NCBI RefSeq assembly: GCF_010725885.1
Contig: NZ_AP022600.1
Coordinates: 806,001 to 870,000 of the forward strand
Origin: Mycolicibacterium tokaiense
Lineage (GTDB): Bacteria > Actinomycetota > Actinomycetes > Mycobacteriales > Mycobacteriaceae
Length of the DNA: 64,000 nucleotides
Reading direction: 5' to 3'
The notes below the pieces were generated by a model. That model was not told the DNA's origin, did no database searches, and was given only the letters and a program-made list of their open reading frames with translations. Positions 19,326 to 26,886 of the stretch are shown here, piece after piece (the stretch's first letter is position 1; the number at the start of each line of letters is the position of its first letter). A program made the translations under genes and the position numbers.

Positions 19326-19931
19326 GTGTCTTTGACCACGGTGCTGCGTTTCGGAGGGCGCCCGGTACCCCGTGCGCTGGCCGCGATTCCACGTGCGGAC
19401 ATCACCGAACCGGCCGACGTGGATGCGGCCACCGACGGAGTGTCGCGGGCGGTGGTGCTGGGCACCGAGGCCGATCTGGCGACGGTGCTGACGCGGCTGT
19501 TGCGGGCCGACCGCCTGGAGGTGGAGGTGGCGCACCTGCCGGGATCCCGCGGTGCGCGGCGCGCGTTACGCGCTGGGGCACAACGTGTTCCGCTGATCCG
19601 TGACGAAACCGGAACGGTGTTGGTACGACGCGCCCTGTGGCGTCCGGCGCCCGATGGCCGACTCCTGGAAGGGGAGGGCATCGTCGATGACACCGTGCTC
19701 TTCGACGGTGCGGTGGCGGGCGTGGCGGTGGAGCCCACTCACACCATGCCCGGGTTGCGGGCGCGGGTGCTGGGCTCCGGCTGGCGCTCGGGGCCTTGGG
19801 TCAGCGGCCGCGCGGCCCAGCTGGGTACGCCGGCTGCGGTGGTGGTGCGTGACGGCGTGGCGGCCCCCCGACCGGTGCGCCGCTCGACGTTCTACCGGCA
19901 CATCGAAGGCTGGTTGAGGGTCACGGTGTGA
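19326..19931 (+). CDS. Conserved hypothetical protein (Rv0358-like)
   Basis: This is a 201-residue soluble protein of unknown function. The GTG start at 19326 follows a GACGGGA ribosome binding sequence. Residues 1-90 look like an alpha/beta domain (AVVLGTEADLATVLTRLLRA, VEVAHLPGSRGARRALRAGA) that resembles the N-terminal part of diacylglycerol/NAD-kinase-type folds only superficially. The C-terminal half contains VEPTHTMPGLRARVL and TFYRHIEGWLRVTV. It is divergent from purA and 20 bp upstream of the M50 protease gene, the same order as Rv0358-Rv0359 in M. tuberculosis (from memory). No reaction can be inferred. Confidence 0.75.
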   Translation: MSLTTVLRFGGRPVPRALAAIPRADITEPADVDAATDGVSRAVVLGTEADLATVLTRLLRADRLEVEVAHLPGSRGARRALRAGAQRVPLIRDETGTVLVRRALWRPAPDGRLLEGEGIVDDTVLFDGAVAGVAVEPTHTMPGLRARVLGSGWRSGPWVSGRAAQLGTPAAVVVRDGVAAPRPVRRSTFYRHIEGWLRVTV

Positions 19932-19951
19932 GCCGCCGGTAACGTCGAAAC

Positions 19952-20731
19952 GTGAGTCTTCGTCCCCTGGGGCAGTCGGTCCGGCCCAGCCCGGTGTTCC
20001 TCGTGATCGTCGCGTTGACGGTTCTCGGCGGGGTGCTGGCCTGGCTTGCCGCCGAATCGGTCACCGTGCTGGCCTACGCCGGGGTCTTCGTGTTCGTCAT
20101 CGCAGGCTGGGTGTTGTCGCTGTGCCTGCACGAATTCGGGCACGCATACACCGCCTGGCGCTACGGCGACCACGACGTCGCAGTGCGCGGCTACCTGACC
20201 CTCAATCCGCTGAAGTACTCGAGCCCCCTGCTGTCGCTGGGCCTGCCGCTGCTGTTCATCGCGCTCGGCGGGATCGGCCTGCCGGGCGGGGCCGTCTACG
20301 TCCAGACCGCGGGGATGACCCCACGTCAGCGCACCGTGGTCAGCCTGGCCGGGCCGTTGGCCAACCTGGTGCTGGCGGTGCTGCTGCTGACCTGCGCCCG
20401 ACTGTTCTACGACGCCGCACACGGGGTGTTCTGGGCCGGTGTGGCGTTCCTGGGCTTCCTGCAGGTGACGGCGTTGCTGCTCAACCTGTTACCGATCCCG
20501 GGGCTGGACGGCTACGGAGCACTGGAGCCGCACCTGAGCTACGACACCCAGCGTGCGCTGGACCGGTTCAAACCGTGGGGCTTCATCATCCTGCTGCTCC
20601 TGCTGATCGCTCCGCAGCTCAATCAGTGGTTCTTCGGCGGCGTCTACTGGCTCTACGAGTTGTCCGGGGTGCCGGCGTACCTGTCGTCCGTCGGTGGTCA
20701 GCTGACCCGGTTCTGGTCGGCCTGGCTGTAG
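19952..20731 (+). CDS. M50 family site-2-type metalloprotease
   Basis: The 259-residue polytopic membrane protein carries the zinc motif HEFGH at residues 60-64 (SLCLHEFGHAYTAW) inside a transmembrane helix. A second motif NLLPIPGLDGYGALEP supplies the third ligand Asp. About six hydrophobic segments surround them. It is a Rip-like intramembrane protease without a PDZ insertion. Substrates, perhaps anti-sigma factors or signal peptides, are unknown. A TAACGT -10 box (19940-19945) 6 bases before the GTG at 19952 supports a leaderless start. Confidence 0.88.
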   Translation: MSLRPLGQSVRPSPVFLVIVALTVLGGVLAWLAAESVTVLAYAGVFVFVIAGWVLSLCLHEFGHAYTAWRYGDHDVAVRGYLTLNPLKYSSPLLSLGLPLLFIALGGIGLPGGAVYVQTAGMTPRQRTVVSLAGPLANLVLAVLLLTCARLFYDAAHGVFWAGVAFLGFLQVTALLLNLLPIPGLDGYGALEPHLSYDTQRALDRFKPWGFIILLLLLIAPQLNQWFFGGVYWLYELSGVPAYLSSVGGQLTRFWSAWL

Positions 20732-20845
20732 CGGCTCCGGTGGTGCGCCAGGGCCGCATCAGACCCCTCGTCGGGCTCGCACGACCCCCTCTACCGTGCC
20801 GCCCTACCCGATGCCACCCCGGCGCACCGCCCGAAGCTGCAAATA

Positions 20846-20863
20846 ACATACAGCGCTGTATGT
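20846..20863. promoter_or_regulatory. Perfect 18-bp palindrome, operator-like, 3' of tetR
   Basis: ACATACAGC followed by GCTGTATGT is a perfect 18-bp palindrome 20 bp downstream of the tetR stop, in the convergent gap between the M50 protease and tetR. It is AT-rich at its edges and lacks the long GC stem of the terminators elsewhere in the window. Its right half continues as TGTATGTAAG, a 10-mer repeated exactly at the tetR promoter site (21551-21560). Confidence 0.5.
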
Positions 20864-20883
20864 AAGTGCGTCTACTCGACGGC

Positions 20884-21528
20884 TCAGTTGGCGCTCTGGG
20901 CCAGCGCCCACTCGGCGACCTCGGGGTCCACGATGCGCCGCAGGTTCGCGCTGGCACGGTCCCAGCGCCGCCGGGCGCGGGTGGGGTCGGCGTCGACGAA
21001 GCTCGAGATCAGGATTCCACGCAGCGCGTCCATCGCGGTGTAGACGAAGTCGGCCATCGACCGGTGAATGCCCTCGGGCGCGAACTCGGCGATGACCGAG
21101 ATCAGCGTGGTGTTGGCCACCGACTCGAACTTCGCCACCTCCTGCCCCAGGGCGGAATCGGTGCGGCCGGCCACCCACAGCTCCACGATCGGGATGAAGA
21201 TGGGCGCGCTGTGAATGTCCCAGAGCAGCTCCAGGATCGCGTCGATCAGATCGCCGCCGCCGGCGAAGTCCAGCGAGAAGCGGGCCACCTCGGCCGAGAT
21301 CCGCTTGGCCGTCAGGTGCTGCAGCGCGGCCAGCATCAGGTCGTCCTTCGACCCGAAGTGGTGCACCTGCGCCCCGCGGGTGACACCGGCCAGTTCGGCG
21401 ACCCGCGGCGTGGTGGTGCCGGCGTAGCCGTAGCGCAGCAGGCATTCGATGGTGGCGTCGAGCAGACGGGTCCGCGTCTCCGCGCTGCGCTCCTCCTGGC
21501 TGCGCCGCCGCGTCGTCTGTCGGATCAC
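20884..21528 (-). CDS. TetR/AcrR family regulator next to a CDF metal exporter
   Basis: The 214-residue regulator has its helix-turn-helix at about residues 36-60: GYAGTTTPRVAELAGVTRGA then QVHHFGSKDDL. I chose the GTG at 21528 because TGGAGAA lies about 7 bases upstream and an inverted repeat (21538-21555) just ahead fits a promoter operator. An in-frame ATG at 21543 lies within that repeat. It is divergent from the cation diffusion facilitator gene (100 bp) and is not present at this place in M. tuberculosis as I remember it. It may control the exporter, itself, or a gene since lost. TetR ligand unknown. Confidence 0.87.
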   Translation of the reverse strand: MIRQTTRRRSQEERSAETRTRLLDATIECLLRYGYAGTTTPRVAELAGVTRGAQVHHFGSKDDLMLAALQHLTAKRISAEVARFSLDFAGGGDLIDAILELLWDIHSAPIFIPIVELWVAGRTDSALGQEVAKFESVANTTLISVIAEFAPEGIHRSMADFVYTAMDALRGILISSFVDADPTRARRRWDRASANLRRIVDPEVAEWALAQSAN

Positions 21529-21537
21529 TTCTCCAGG

Positions 21538-21555
21538 ATACATTTCTGAATGTAT
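21538..21555. promoter_or_regulatory. Inverted repeat at the tetR promoter
   Basis: ATACAT (21538-21543) and ATGTAT (21550-21555) form an inverted repeat with a 6-base spacer, immediately upstream of the chosen tetR start. The half-sites match those of the palindrome at 20846 but the spacing differs by four bases. Probable autoregulatory operator. Confidence 0.5.
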
Positions 21556-21598
21556 GTAAGCGGGCCGCGCAACAGGCTGGTAACTGGCGCCTTGCGAC

Positions 21599-21621
21599 AT
21601 ATGCGGAAATGCGCATATATT
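21599..21621 (+). promoter_or_regulatory. Operator over the -10 box of the CDF exporter gene
   Basis: ATATGCG (21599-21605) and CGCATAT (21612-21618) form a perfect 7-bp inverted repeat with a 6-base spacer. The -10 box TATATT (21616-21621) overlaps its right arm and lies 7 bases before the ATG at 21629. The layout resembles operators of metal-sensing ArsR-type repressors; which regulator binds is unknown. Confidence 0.55.
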
Positions 21622-21628
21622 GCTGGGC

Positions 21629-22546
21629 ATGGGTGCCGGTCACGATCACAGCCACGGCGGCGACACGCGGGTGAGCCGCATGCTCATCGCCGCCGGGATT
21701 CTCACCACCTTCTTCGTCATCGAGCTGGTCACGGCGCTGATGATCAACTCGATCGCCCTGCTGGCGGACGCCGGCCACATGCTGACCGATCTGGTGGCGA
21801 TGTTCATGGGGCTCACCGCGGTGCTCCTGGCGCGCCGAGGTTCGGCGTCGCCGGCACGAACCTACGGCTGGCACCGCGCCGAGGTGTTCACCGCCGTGGC
21901 CAACGCCGTGCTGCTGATGGGCGTTGCGGCCTTCATCCTCTACGAAGCGTTCGAACGGCTGGGCGGTGCGCCCGAGGTGCCGGGCGTCCCGCTGATCGTG
22001 GTGGCACTGGCCGGGCTGATCGCCAATGTCGTGGTGGTGCTCCTGCTGCGCGGCGACTCCGAGAAGAGCCTGGCCGTCAAGGGCGCCTACATGGAGGTGG
22101 TGGCCGACACCGTGGGCAGCATCGGGGTGCTCATCGCAGGCATCGTCACCGTCACCACCGGCTGGCCCTATGCCGATGTGGTGGTGGCCGTGTTCGTCGC
22201 CCTGTGGGTGCTCCCCCGGGCGGTGGCCCTGGCCCGCGCAGCCCTGCGCATCCTCTCGGAGAGCTCCCCCACCCACATCGACGTCGACGAGTTGCGGCGG
22301 GCCCTGCGCGACGTCCCCGGGGTCACCGAGGTGCACGACCTGCACGTGTGGACCCTGGTGCCGGGCAAGGACATGGCCACCGCGCACCTGACCAGCACCG
22401 ATGATTCAGCGCGCGTCCTGGGTGATGCCCGGGCGGTACTGGCCGCCCGCGGCCTGGCCCACGCCACCGTCCAGGTGGAGCCGCCGGGCTGCACCGACGA
22501 CTGCTCGGGCCCACCGGAACCCGACAGCGGATCCCACAGCCACTAG
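21629..22546 (+). CDS. Cation diffusion facilitator (CzcD/ZitB-like metal exporter)
   Basis: The 305-residue transporter has a His-rich N-terminus (GHDHSHGGD) and six transmembrane helices. The helix 2 metal site is ALLADAGHMLTDLVAMFMG (the H-x-x-x-D pair), with the matching site in helix 5 around YMEVVADTVGSIGV. A C-terminal cytoplasmic domain (about residues 205-290) has EVHDLHVWTLVPGK, the CDF metal-sensing fold. It exports Zn(II) or a related divalent metal in exchange for protons. The ATG at 21629 fits a leaderless message from TATATT. It is divergent from the TetR gene. Confidence 0.93.
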   Translation: MGAGHDHSHGGDTRVSRMLIAAGILTTFFVIELVTALMINSIALLADAGHMLTDLVAMFMGLTAVLLARRGSASPARTYGWHRAEVFTAVANAVLLMGVAAFILYEAFERLGGAPEVPGVPLIVVALAGLIANVVVVLLLRGDSEKSLAVKGAYMEVVADTVGSIGVLIAGIVTVTTGWPYADVVVAVFVALWVLPRAVALARAALRILSESSPTHIDVDELRRALRDVPGVTEVHDLHVWTLVPGKDMATAHLTSTDDSARVLGDARAVLAARGLAHATVQVEPPGCTDDCSGPPEPDSGSHSH

Positions 22547-22612
22547 ATACTCGAGCCCGGCCCTCTCTCCCCCTCGCTCCGCTGGGTTGCCCCCACGGGC
22601 TCGTCGACCGTG

Positions 22613-23029
22613 CTATCCCAGGCCGAGCTGCCCACGTGCCGCCGGATCGCAGTCGTCGAGCAGGTCGAGGCAGCGGGCGTACTCGGGCGTCTCGCCGATC
22701 GCTTCGGCCGCCCGCGCCAGCGCGGCCACACACCGCAGGAAACCCCGATTCGGCTCGTGCGAGAACGGCACCGGCCCGAAACCCTTCCAGCCATTGCGGC
22801 GCAGCTGGTCGAGACCGCGGTGATAGCCGGTGCGGGCGTACGCGTACGCCGTGATGGCCTTGTCCTCGTCCAGGGCCGCCTCGGCCAGCGCCGCCCAGGC
22901 CACCGACGCCGACGGATGCGCCGCGGCCACGATCGCCGGGTTCTCCCCGGCGGCCAGATCGCCTTCGGCCTCGATGTCAGCGGGCAGGAACACCGGTTCG
23001 GGACCCAGAAGATCACCCATGCGCGTCAT
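22613..23029 (-). CDS. DUF3151 protein (Rv0360c-like)
   Basis: The 138-residue soluble protein matches the actinobacterial DUF3151 family, recognised by MGDLLGPEPVFLPAD at the start, then AYAYARTGYHRGLDQLRRNG and PNRGFLRCVAALARAAEAIG. It looks like an all-helical TPR-like fold. The start is taken at the ATG at 23029; an in-frame upstream extension has no signal. Function unknown. It is divergent from the next gene, the same pair as Rv0360c/Rv0361 in M. tuberculosis from memory. Confidence 0.82.
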   Translation of the reverse strand: MTRMGDLLGPEPVFLPADIEAEGDLAAGENPAIVAAAHPSASVAWAALAEAALDEDKAITAYAYARTGYHRGLDQLRRNGWKGFGPVPFSHEPNRGFLRCVAALARAAEAIGETPEYARCLDLLDDCDPAARGQLGLG

Positions 23030-23125
23030 GGCGACTATTGTGCCGTGCGGGTGGCAGAGGGCATGCGCCGGTGGCACTAGTCTCGAACCACAGTCATGCA
23101 GGCAGCACGGGAGGACCGCAGATCC

Positions 23126-23914
23126 ATGTCAGACCCCTCAGGGCCGGACCAGGAACCCTCCAGGACCGACGCCGAGGCCGACACCGAGGCCGGCCGCACG
23201 CACGACGACCCAGCCACCGAGGTGTTCGCTGCCCCTGACCAGGCCAACCAGCAGACCGAGCCGGCCATCACTCCGGGCGAGCGGCGCTACACCGCCCCCT
23301 CGGGCATGGACGCCGGATCCACCCAGATCATCGGCCGGACCGCCGACGAGCCGGCGACCGAGGTCTTCGCCCCCCAGGTCGATCCGGCGTTCGCCGGACC
23401 CGGGGCGGGGCCCCGCCCGGCCGGGCCGCAGACCATCCCGCCGCGCACCGACGCACCCAAGGTCCCGGGCCGCAAGCGCAGCTGGGGCTGGGTCATCGCC
23501 GTGGTCCTGGTGATCGCCGCGCTGGCCGCCGTCGCCATCCTCACCACGGTGCTGCTGACCCGGGGCGAGGACTCGGCCGCCTCGCAGGAGGACCAGGTCC
23601 GCGAGACCATCCAGAGCTTCGACACCGCGATCCAGAACGGCGATCTGGCGAAACTGCGCAGCGTGACCTGCGGCGCGACCGCCGACAGCTACATCAAGTA
23701 CGACGACCGGCAGTGGCAGGACACCCATGCCAAGGTGTCGGCCGCCAAGCAGTACCCGGTGGTCGCCAGCGTCGATCAGGTGGTGGTCAACGGCGATCAC
23801 GCCGAAGCCAACGTCACCTCGTTCATGGCGTTCGACCCGGCCACCCGCTCGACGCGCAGCTTCGACCTGGAGTTCCGCGACAACACCTGGAAGATCTGCC
23901 AGGCCCCCCAGTAA
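23126..23914 (+). CDS. Single-pass membrane protein with Pro/Thr-rich N-terminus (Rv0361-like)
   Basis: The 262-residue protein has a hydrophilic, acidic, proline-rich cytoplasmic segment (residues 1-120) with two copies of a PATEVFA motif. One transmembrane helix follows (WGWVIAVVLVIAALAAVAIL, about 127-150). An extracytoplasmic domain (about 155-262) of the NTF2/DUF4878-like type contains QVRETIQSFDTAIQNGDLAK and FRDNTWKICQAP. The start at ATG 23126 has GGGAGGA upstream; an earlier ATG at 23096 lacks a site. PATEVF repeats may be phosphorylation sites for Ser/Thr kinases, which is inference. Function unknown. Confidence 0.75.
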   Translation: MSDPSGPDQEPSRTDAEADTEAGRTHDDPATEVFAAPDQANQQTEPAITPGERRYTAPSGMDAGSTQIIGRTADEPATEVFAPQVDPAFAGPGAGPRPAGPQTIPPRTDAPKVPGRKRSWGWVIAVVLVIAALAAVAILTTVLLTRGEDSAASQEDQVRETIQSFDTAIQNGDLAKLRSVTCGATADSYIKYDDRQWQDTHAKVSAAKQYPVVASVDQVVVNGDHAEANVTSFMAFDPATRSTRSFDLEFRDNTWKICQAPQ

Positions 23915-23921
23915 CTCCTGC

Positions 23922-23970
23922 GATTTCGGCGCGCTGGTAACCGCTCAGCGATTACCAGCGCGCCGAAATC
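23922..23970. terminator. Bidirectional stem-loop between the Rv0361-like gene and fba
   Basis: A perfect 19-bp inverted repeat has left arm 23922-23940 (GATTTCGGCGCGCTGGTAA) and right arm 23952-23970, with an 11-base loop. It fills the 59-bp gap between convergent stops at 23914 and 23974, so it should terminate both transcripts. Confidence 0.85.
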
Positions 23971-23973
23971 CCT

Positions 23974-25008
23974 CTAGGCCGTGACGCTCTTGCCGGCGCT
24001 GTGCAGGTCGTTGCAGGCCTCGACGACGCGCTCGCTCATCGCCGCTTCGGCCTTCTTCAGGTAGCTGCGCGGGTCGTAGACCTTCTTGTTGCCCACCTCG
24101 CCGTCGATCTTGAGCACACCGTCGTAATTGGTGAACATGTGCGCGGCCAACGGGCGGGTGAAGGCGTACTGGGTGTCGGTGTCCACGTTCATCTTCACCA
24201 CACCGAACTTCAGCGAGTCCTCGATCTCGGACTTCAGCGAACCGGAGCCACCGTGGAACACGAAGTCGAACGGCTTGGAGCCCTCGGCCAGCCCCAGCTT
24301 CGCCACGGCCACCTTCTGGCCCTGGTCCAGCACGTCGGGGCGCAGCTTGACATTGCCGGGCTTGTAGACACCGTGCACGTTGCCGAACGTCGCCGCCAGC
24401 AGGTACTTGCCGTGCTCGCCGACGCCCAGGGCGTCGATGGTCTTCTCGAAGTCCTCGGGCGTGGTGTAGAGCTTGTCGTTGATCTCGGCCTCGACGCCGT
24501 CCTCTTCACCGCCGACCACGCCGATCTCGATCTCCAGGATGATCTTGGCCTCGGCCGAGAGCTTCAGCAGCTCCTTGGCGATCTCGAGGTTCTCGTCGAT
24601 CGGCACCGCCGAGCCGTCCCACATGTGCGACTGGAACAGCGGGTTCTCGCCCTTGGCGACGCGCTCGGCGGAGATCGCGAGCAGCGGGCGCACGTAGGTG
24701 TCCAGCTTGTCCTTGGGGCAGTGGTCGGTGTGGAGCGCCACCGTGATCGGGTACTTGGCCGCGACCACGTGGGCGAACTCGGCCAGCGCCACCGCGCCGG
24801 TCACCATGTCCTTGACGCCCAGGCCGGAACCGAACTCGGCGCCACCGGTGGAGAACTGGATGATGCCGTCGCTACCCGCGTCGGCGAAGCCCTTGAGGGC
24901 GGCGTTGACGGTCTCCGACGACGTGCAGTTGATGGCCGGGAACGCGTAGGAGTTCTCCTTCGCGCGGCTCAGCATCTCGGCGTAGACCTCGGGCGTGGCG
25001 ATCGGCAT
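23974..25008 (-). CDS. fba: Fructose-bisphosphate aldolase, class II
   Basis: The 344-residue zinc-dependent aldolase is full length. ALHTDHCPKDKLDTYVRPLL has the zinc-binding His and neighbouring Asp. EIEIGVVGGEEDGVEA carries further ligands, and FHGGSGSLKSEIEDSLKFGV is the phosphate-binding loop of the class II family. It splits fructose 1,6-bisphosphate in glycolysis and forms it in gluconeogenesis. The ATG at 25008 has GAGGAG 7 bases upstream. In M. tuberculosis this is Rv0363c, from memory with mgtE between it and the Rv0361 gene; here mgtE is absent. Confidence 0.98.
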   Translation of the reverse strand: MPIATPEVYAEMLSRAKENSYAFPAINCTSSETVNAALKGFADAGSDGIIQFSTGGAEFGSGLGVKDMVTGAVALAEFAHVVAAKYPITVALHTDHCPKDKLDTYVRPLLAISAERVAKGENPLFQSHMWDGSAVPIDENLEIAKELLKLSAEAKIILEIEIGVVGGEEDGVEAEINDKLYTTPEDFEKTIDALGVGEHGKYLLAATFGNVHGVYKPGNVKLRPDVLDQGQKVAVAKLGLAEGSKPFDFVFHGGSGSLKSEIEDSLKFGVVKMNVDTDTQYAFTRPLAAHMFTNYDGVLKIDGEVGNKKVYDPRSYLKKAEAAMSERVVEACNDLHSAGKSVTA

Positions 25009-25187
25009 GGGCGGACTCCTCGTGCGTGCTGGTCGGCGAAGTTACTCCTGGGCCAGTATGTCAAGAAGTGTTCCCGGGCAGCAGCGCGGACCGGGTCAAG
25101 ACCTTCGCAGTCCGGCCCTCCCTCCCCGGCTCGTCCCTCGCCGGCTCATCGACCGGACTGACAGCCCCCGGCGGTAGTCTTGTCGCC

Positions 25188-25880
25188 GTGACCGCCCTGG
25201 CCTCCGCCGAAACCGTGACCCATTTAGCCCTTCTACCAGGCTTTCTGGAACCGGTGACGCTGCTGAACTCATTCGGCACCTGGACGCTGGCGGGCCTGCT
25301 GCTGGTGGTGTTCATCGAGTCGGGTCTGCTGTTTCCCCTGCTCCCCGGCGACTCGCTGCTGTTCACCGCCGGCCTGGTGGCGGCGGGCGGTTCCGAAGAG
25401 GTGCCGGCGTTCGCCCCGCTGTGGGTGCTGATGCTGACCATCCCGATCGCCGCGGTGCTCGGTGACCAGGTGGGCTACTGGATCGGCAAAAACGGTGGTG
25501 AGCGGCTTTTCAAAGAGGACGCCAAGCTGTTCAAGAAGAGCTACATCGACGAGGCTCACGACTTTTTCGAGCGTCACGGTCCGGCGATGATCTTCTTGGC
25601 CCGCTTCGTGCCGATCGTGCGGACCTATGCCCCACTGGTGGCGGGTGCGGCCAACATGAAGTACTCCACCTTCATCAAGTGGAACGTCCTGGGCGGCATC
25701 GTCTGGGGCGCGGGCCTGACCCTGCTCGGGTATCTGCTGGGACAGATCGCCGTCATCCGTGACAACGTCGACATGATCTTCATCGCGATCGTGTTGGTCT
25801 CGATCATCCCGATCGCCCTCGAGGTGGTGAAGCGCTCCCGGGGCCGGTCAAAGGAAACACCGGCCCCCGAGCAGCCCTGA
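25188..25880 (+). CDS. DedA/SNARE-associated family membrane protein
   Basis: The 230-residue DedA protein has four to five hydrophobic segments and the family signature: FIESGLLFPLLPGDSLLFTAG, GDQVGYWIGKNGGERLF and FLARFVPIVRTYAPLVAGA with the conserved Arg and Pro. DedA proteins are proposed lipid scramblases or undecaprenyl-phosphate flippases. The GTG at 25188 (MTALASAETV) is chosen because TAGTCT (25175-25180) lies 7 bases upstream, a leaderless promoter, and because the M. tuberculosis homologue starts with the same residues as I recall. It is divergent from fba across 179 bp. Confidence 0.92.
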   Translation: MTALASAETVTHLALLPGFLEPVTLLNSFGTWTLAGLLLVVFIESGLLFPLLPGDSLLFTAGLVAAGGSEEVPAFAPLWVLMLTIPIAAVLGDQVGYWIGKNGGERLFKEDAKLFKKSYIDEAHDFFERHGPAMIFLARFVPIVRTYAPLVAGAANMKYSTFIKWNVLGGIVWGAGLTLLGYLLGQIAVIRDNVDMIFIAIVLVSIIPIALEVVKRSRGRSKETPAPEQP

Positions 25881-25893
25881 CGGTTGTCGGGGT

Positions 25894-26820
25894 TCATGCG
25901 TCGGCCTGGACGATCTCGCGGAGGATTCTCCGCACGGCACTGATACCCGGATCAGCGTCCACCCGGGTGTGCCAGAACAGCCGCACATCGAAGCTCGGCA
26001 ACTCCAGCGGTAACTCGAAGAGCGTGAGCGCTGAGTGGCGCGCGTAGTGCCGGGCCACGCGCCGCGGGGCGACGGCAATGCAGTGACCGTTCTCGACGAC
26101 GGGGAACAGCGAACTGTAGTGCGGCACTGTCAGACGGATACGGCGGCGGCGGCCGAGCCTCGCCAGCGCATCGTCGACCTCGCGACCTCGCCGCGGACTG
26201 ATGCGGACGTGCGCGTGGGGCAGCTCGACGAACCGGTCGAGTGTCATGGTTCTGCCGGCGTCAGGGTGGTGGGCGGCGATCACGCCGACGGTGTCCTCGC
26301 TGAACGCCGGTTCGGAACGCCACCCCGGCGGCGTGGTGCTGGGAATGCCCATATAGAAGTCGACTTCACCCGTGGCGAGCACGTCCGCCTCACTCATCCG
26401 GTCCACCGACACCACCTGAACACTCGACCGCGGAGCCTGCTGCTGCAATCGCCGGTCGAGCTCGGGCAGCACGAGGGGACCGTACAGATCAGCGAAGGCG
26501 ATGACCCACTCCCGGGTGGTCGTCGACATGTCGAAGTCGTCGAGATCCTGCACCACTTCCTCGAGCAGCCGAAGCGCCGCCTCCAGGCGCGGTTGCACGG
26601 CGAGCGCGGCGGGAGTCGGACTGAGACCCCGCCCGGCGCGGACAAAGAGCGGATCACCCAACAGAACCCGCAGACGCGCCAGCGCATTCGACACCGCGGG
26701 CTGGGTGAGATGAAGGCGTGCAGCAGCCCTGGTCGCACTGCGCTCCTCCAGCAGTGCCTGCAGCACGACGAGCAGGTTGAGATCCACCCCGGAAAGATTC
26801 ACCCGATGAATGTCGCACAT
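25894..26820 (-). CDS. LysR family transcriptional regulator
   Basis: The 308-residue regulator has the N-terminal winged HTH SATRAAARLHLTQPAVSNAL followed by LRVLLGDPLFVRAGRGLSPT, and a two-lobed effector domain (about residues 95-305). The start is uncertain: ATG at 26820 or GTG at 26802, giving MNLSGVDLNLLVVLQ. It is divergent from the NmrA-like gene (66 bp between the ATGs), so it probably controls that gene. Effector unknown. The stop is 14 bp from the convergent DedA stop. Confidence 0.87.
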   Translation of the reverse strand: MCDIHRVNLSGVDLNLLVVLQALLEERSATRAAARLHLTQPAVSNALARLRVLLGDPLFVRAGRGLSPTPAALAVQPRLEAALRLLEEVVQDLDDFDMSTTTREWVIAFADLYGPLVLPELDRRLQQQAPRSSVQVVSVDRMSEADVLATGEVDFYMGIPSTTPPGWRSEPAFSEDTVGVIAAHHPDAGRTMTLDRFVELPHAHVRISPRRGREVDDALARLGRRRRIRLTVPHYSSLFPVVENGHCIAVAPRRVARHYARHSALTLFELPLELPSFDVRLFWHTRVDADPGISAVRRILREIVQADA

Positions 26821-26886
26821 TTTAAAAGATGATTGGTGCTGATGGTTGAGGGTTCCTACAGTCGAGAACGACCGAGGGAGCCGAAC

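Noticed and set aside
20846..20863. Perfect palindrome as a simple terminator for the M50 or tetR gene
   Set aside because: It is shorter and more AT-rich than the terminators of this window and shares a 10-mer with the tetR operator, so an operator reading fits better.
22552..22602. GAGCCCG/CGGGCTC inverted repeat between the CDF gene and DUF3151 as a terminator
   Set aside because: Arms are only 7 bp with a 36-base C-rich loop, too weak to call.
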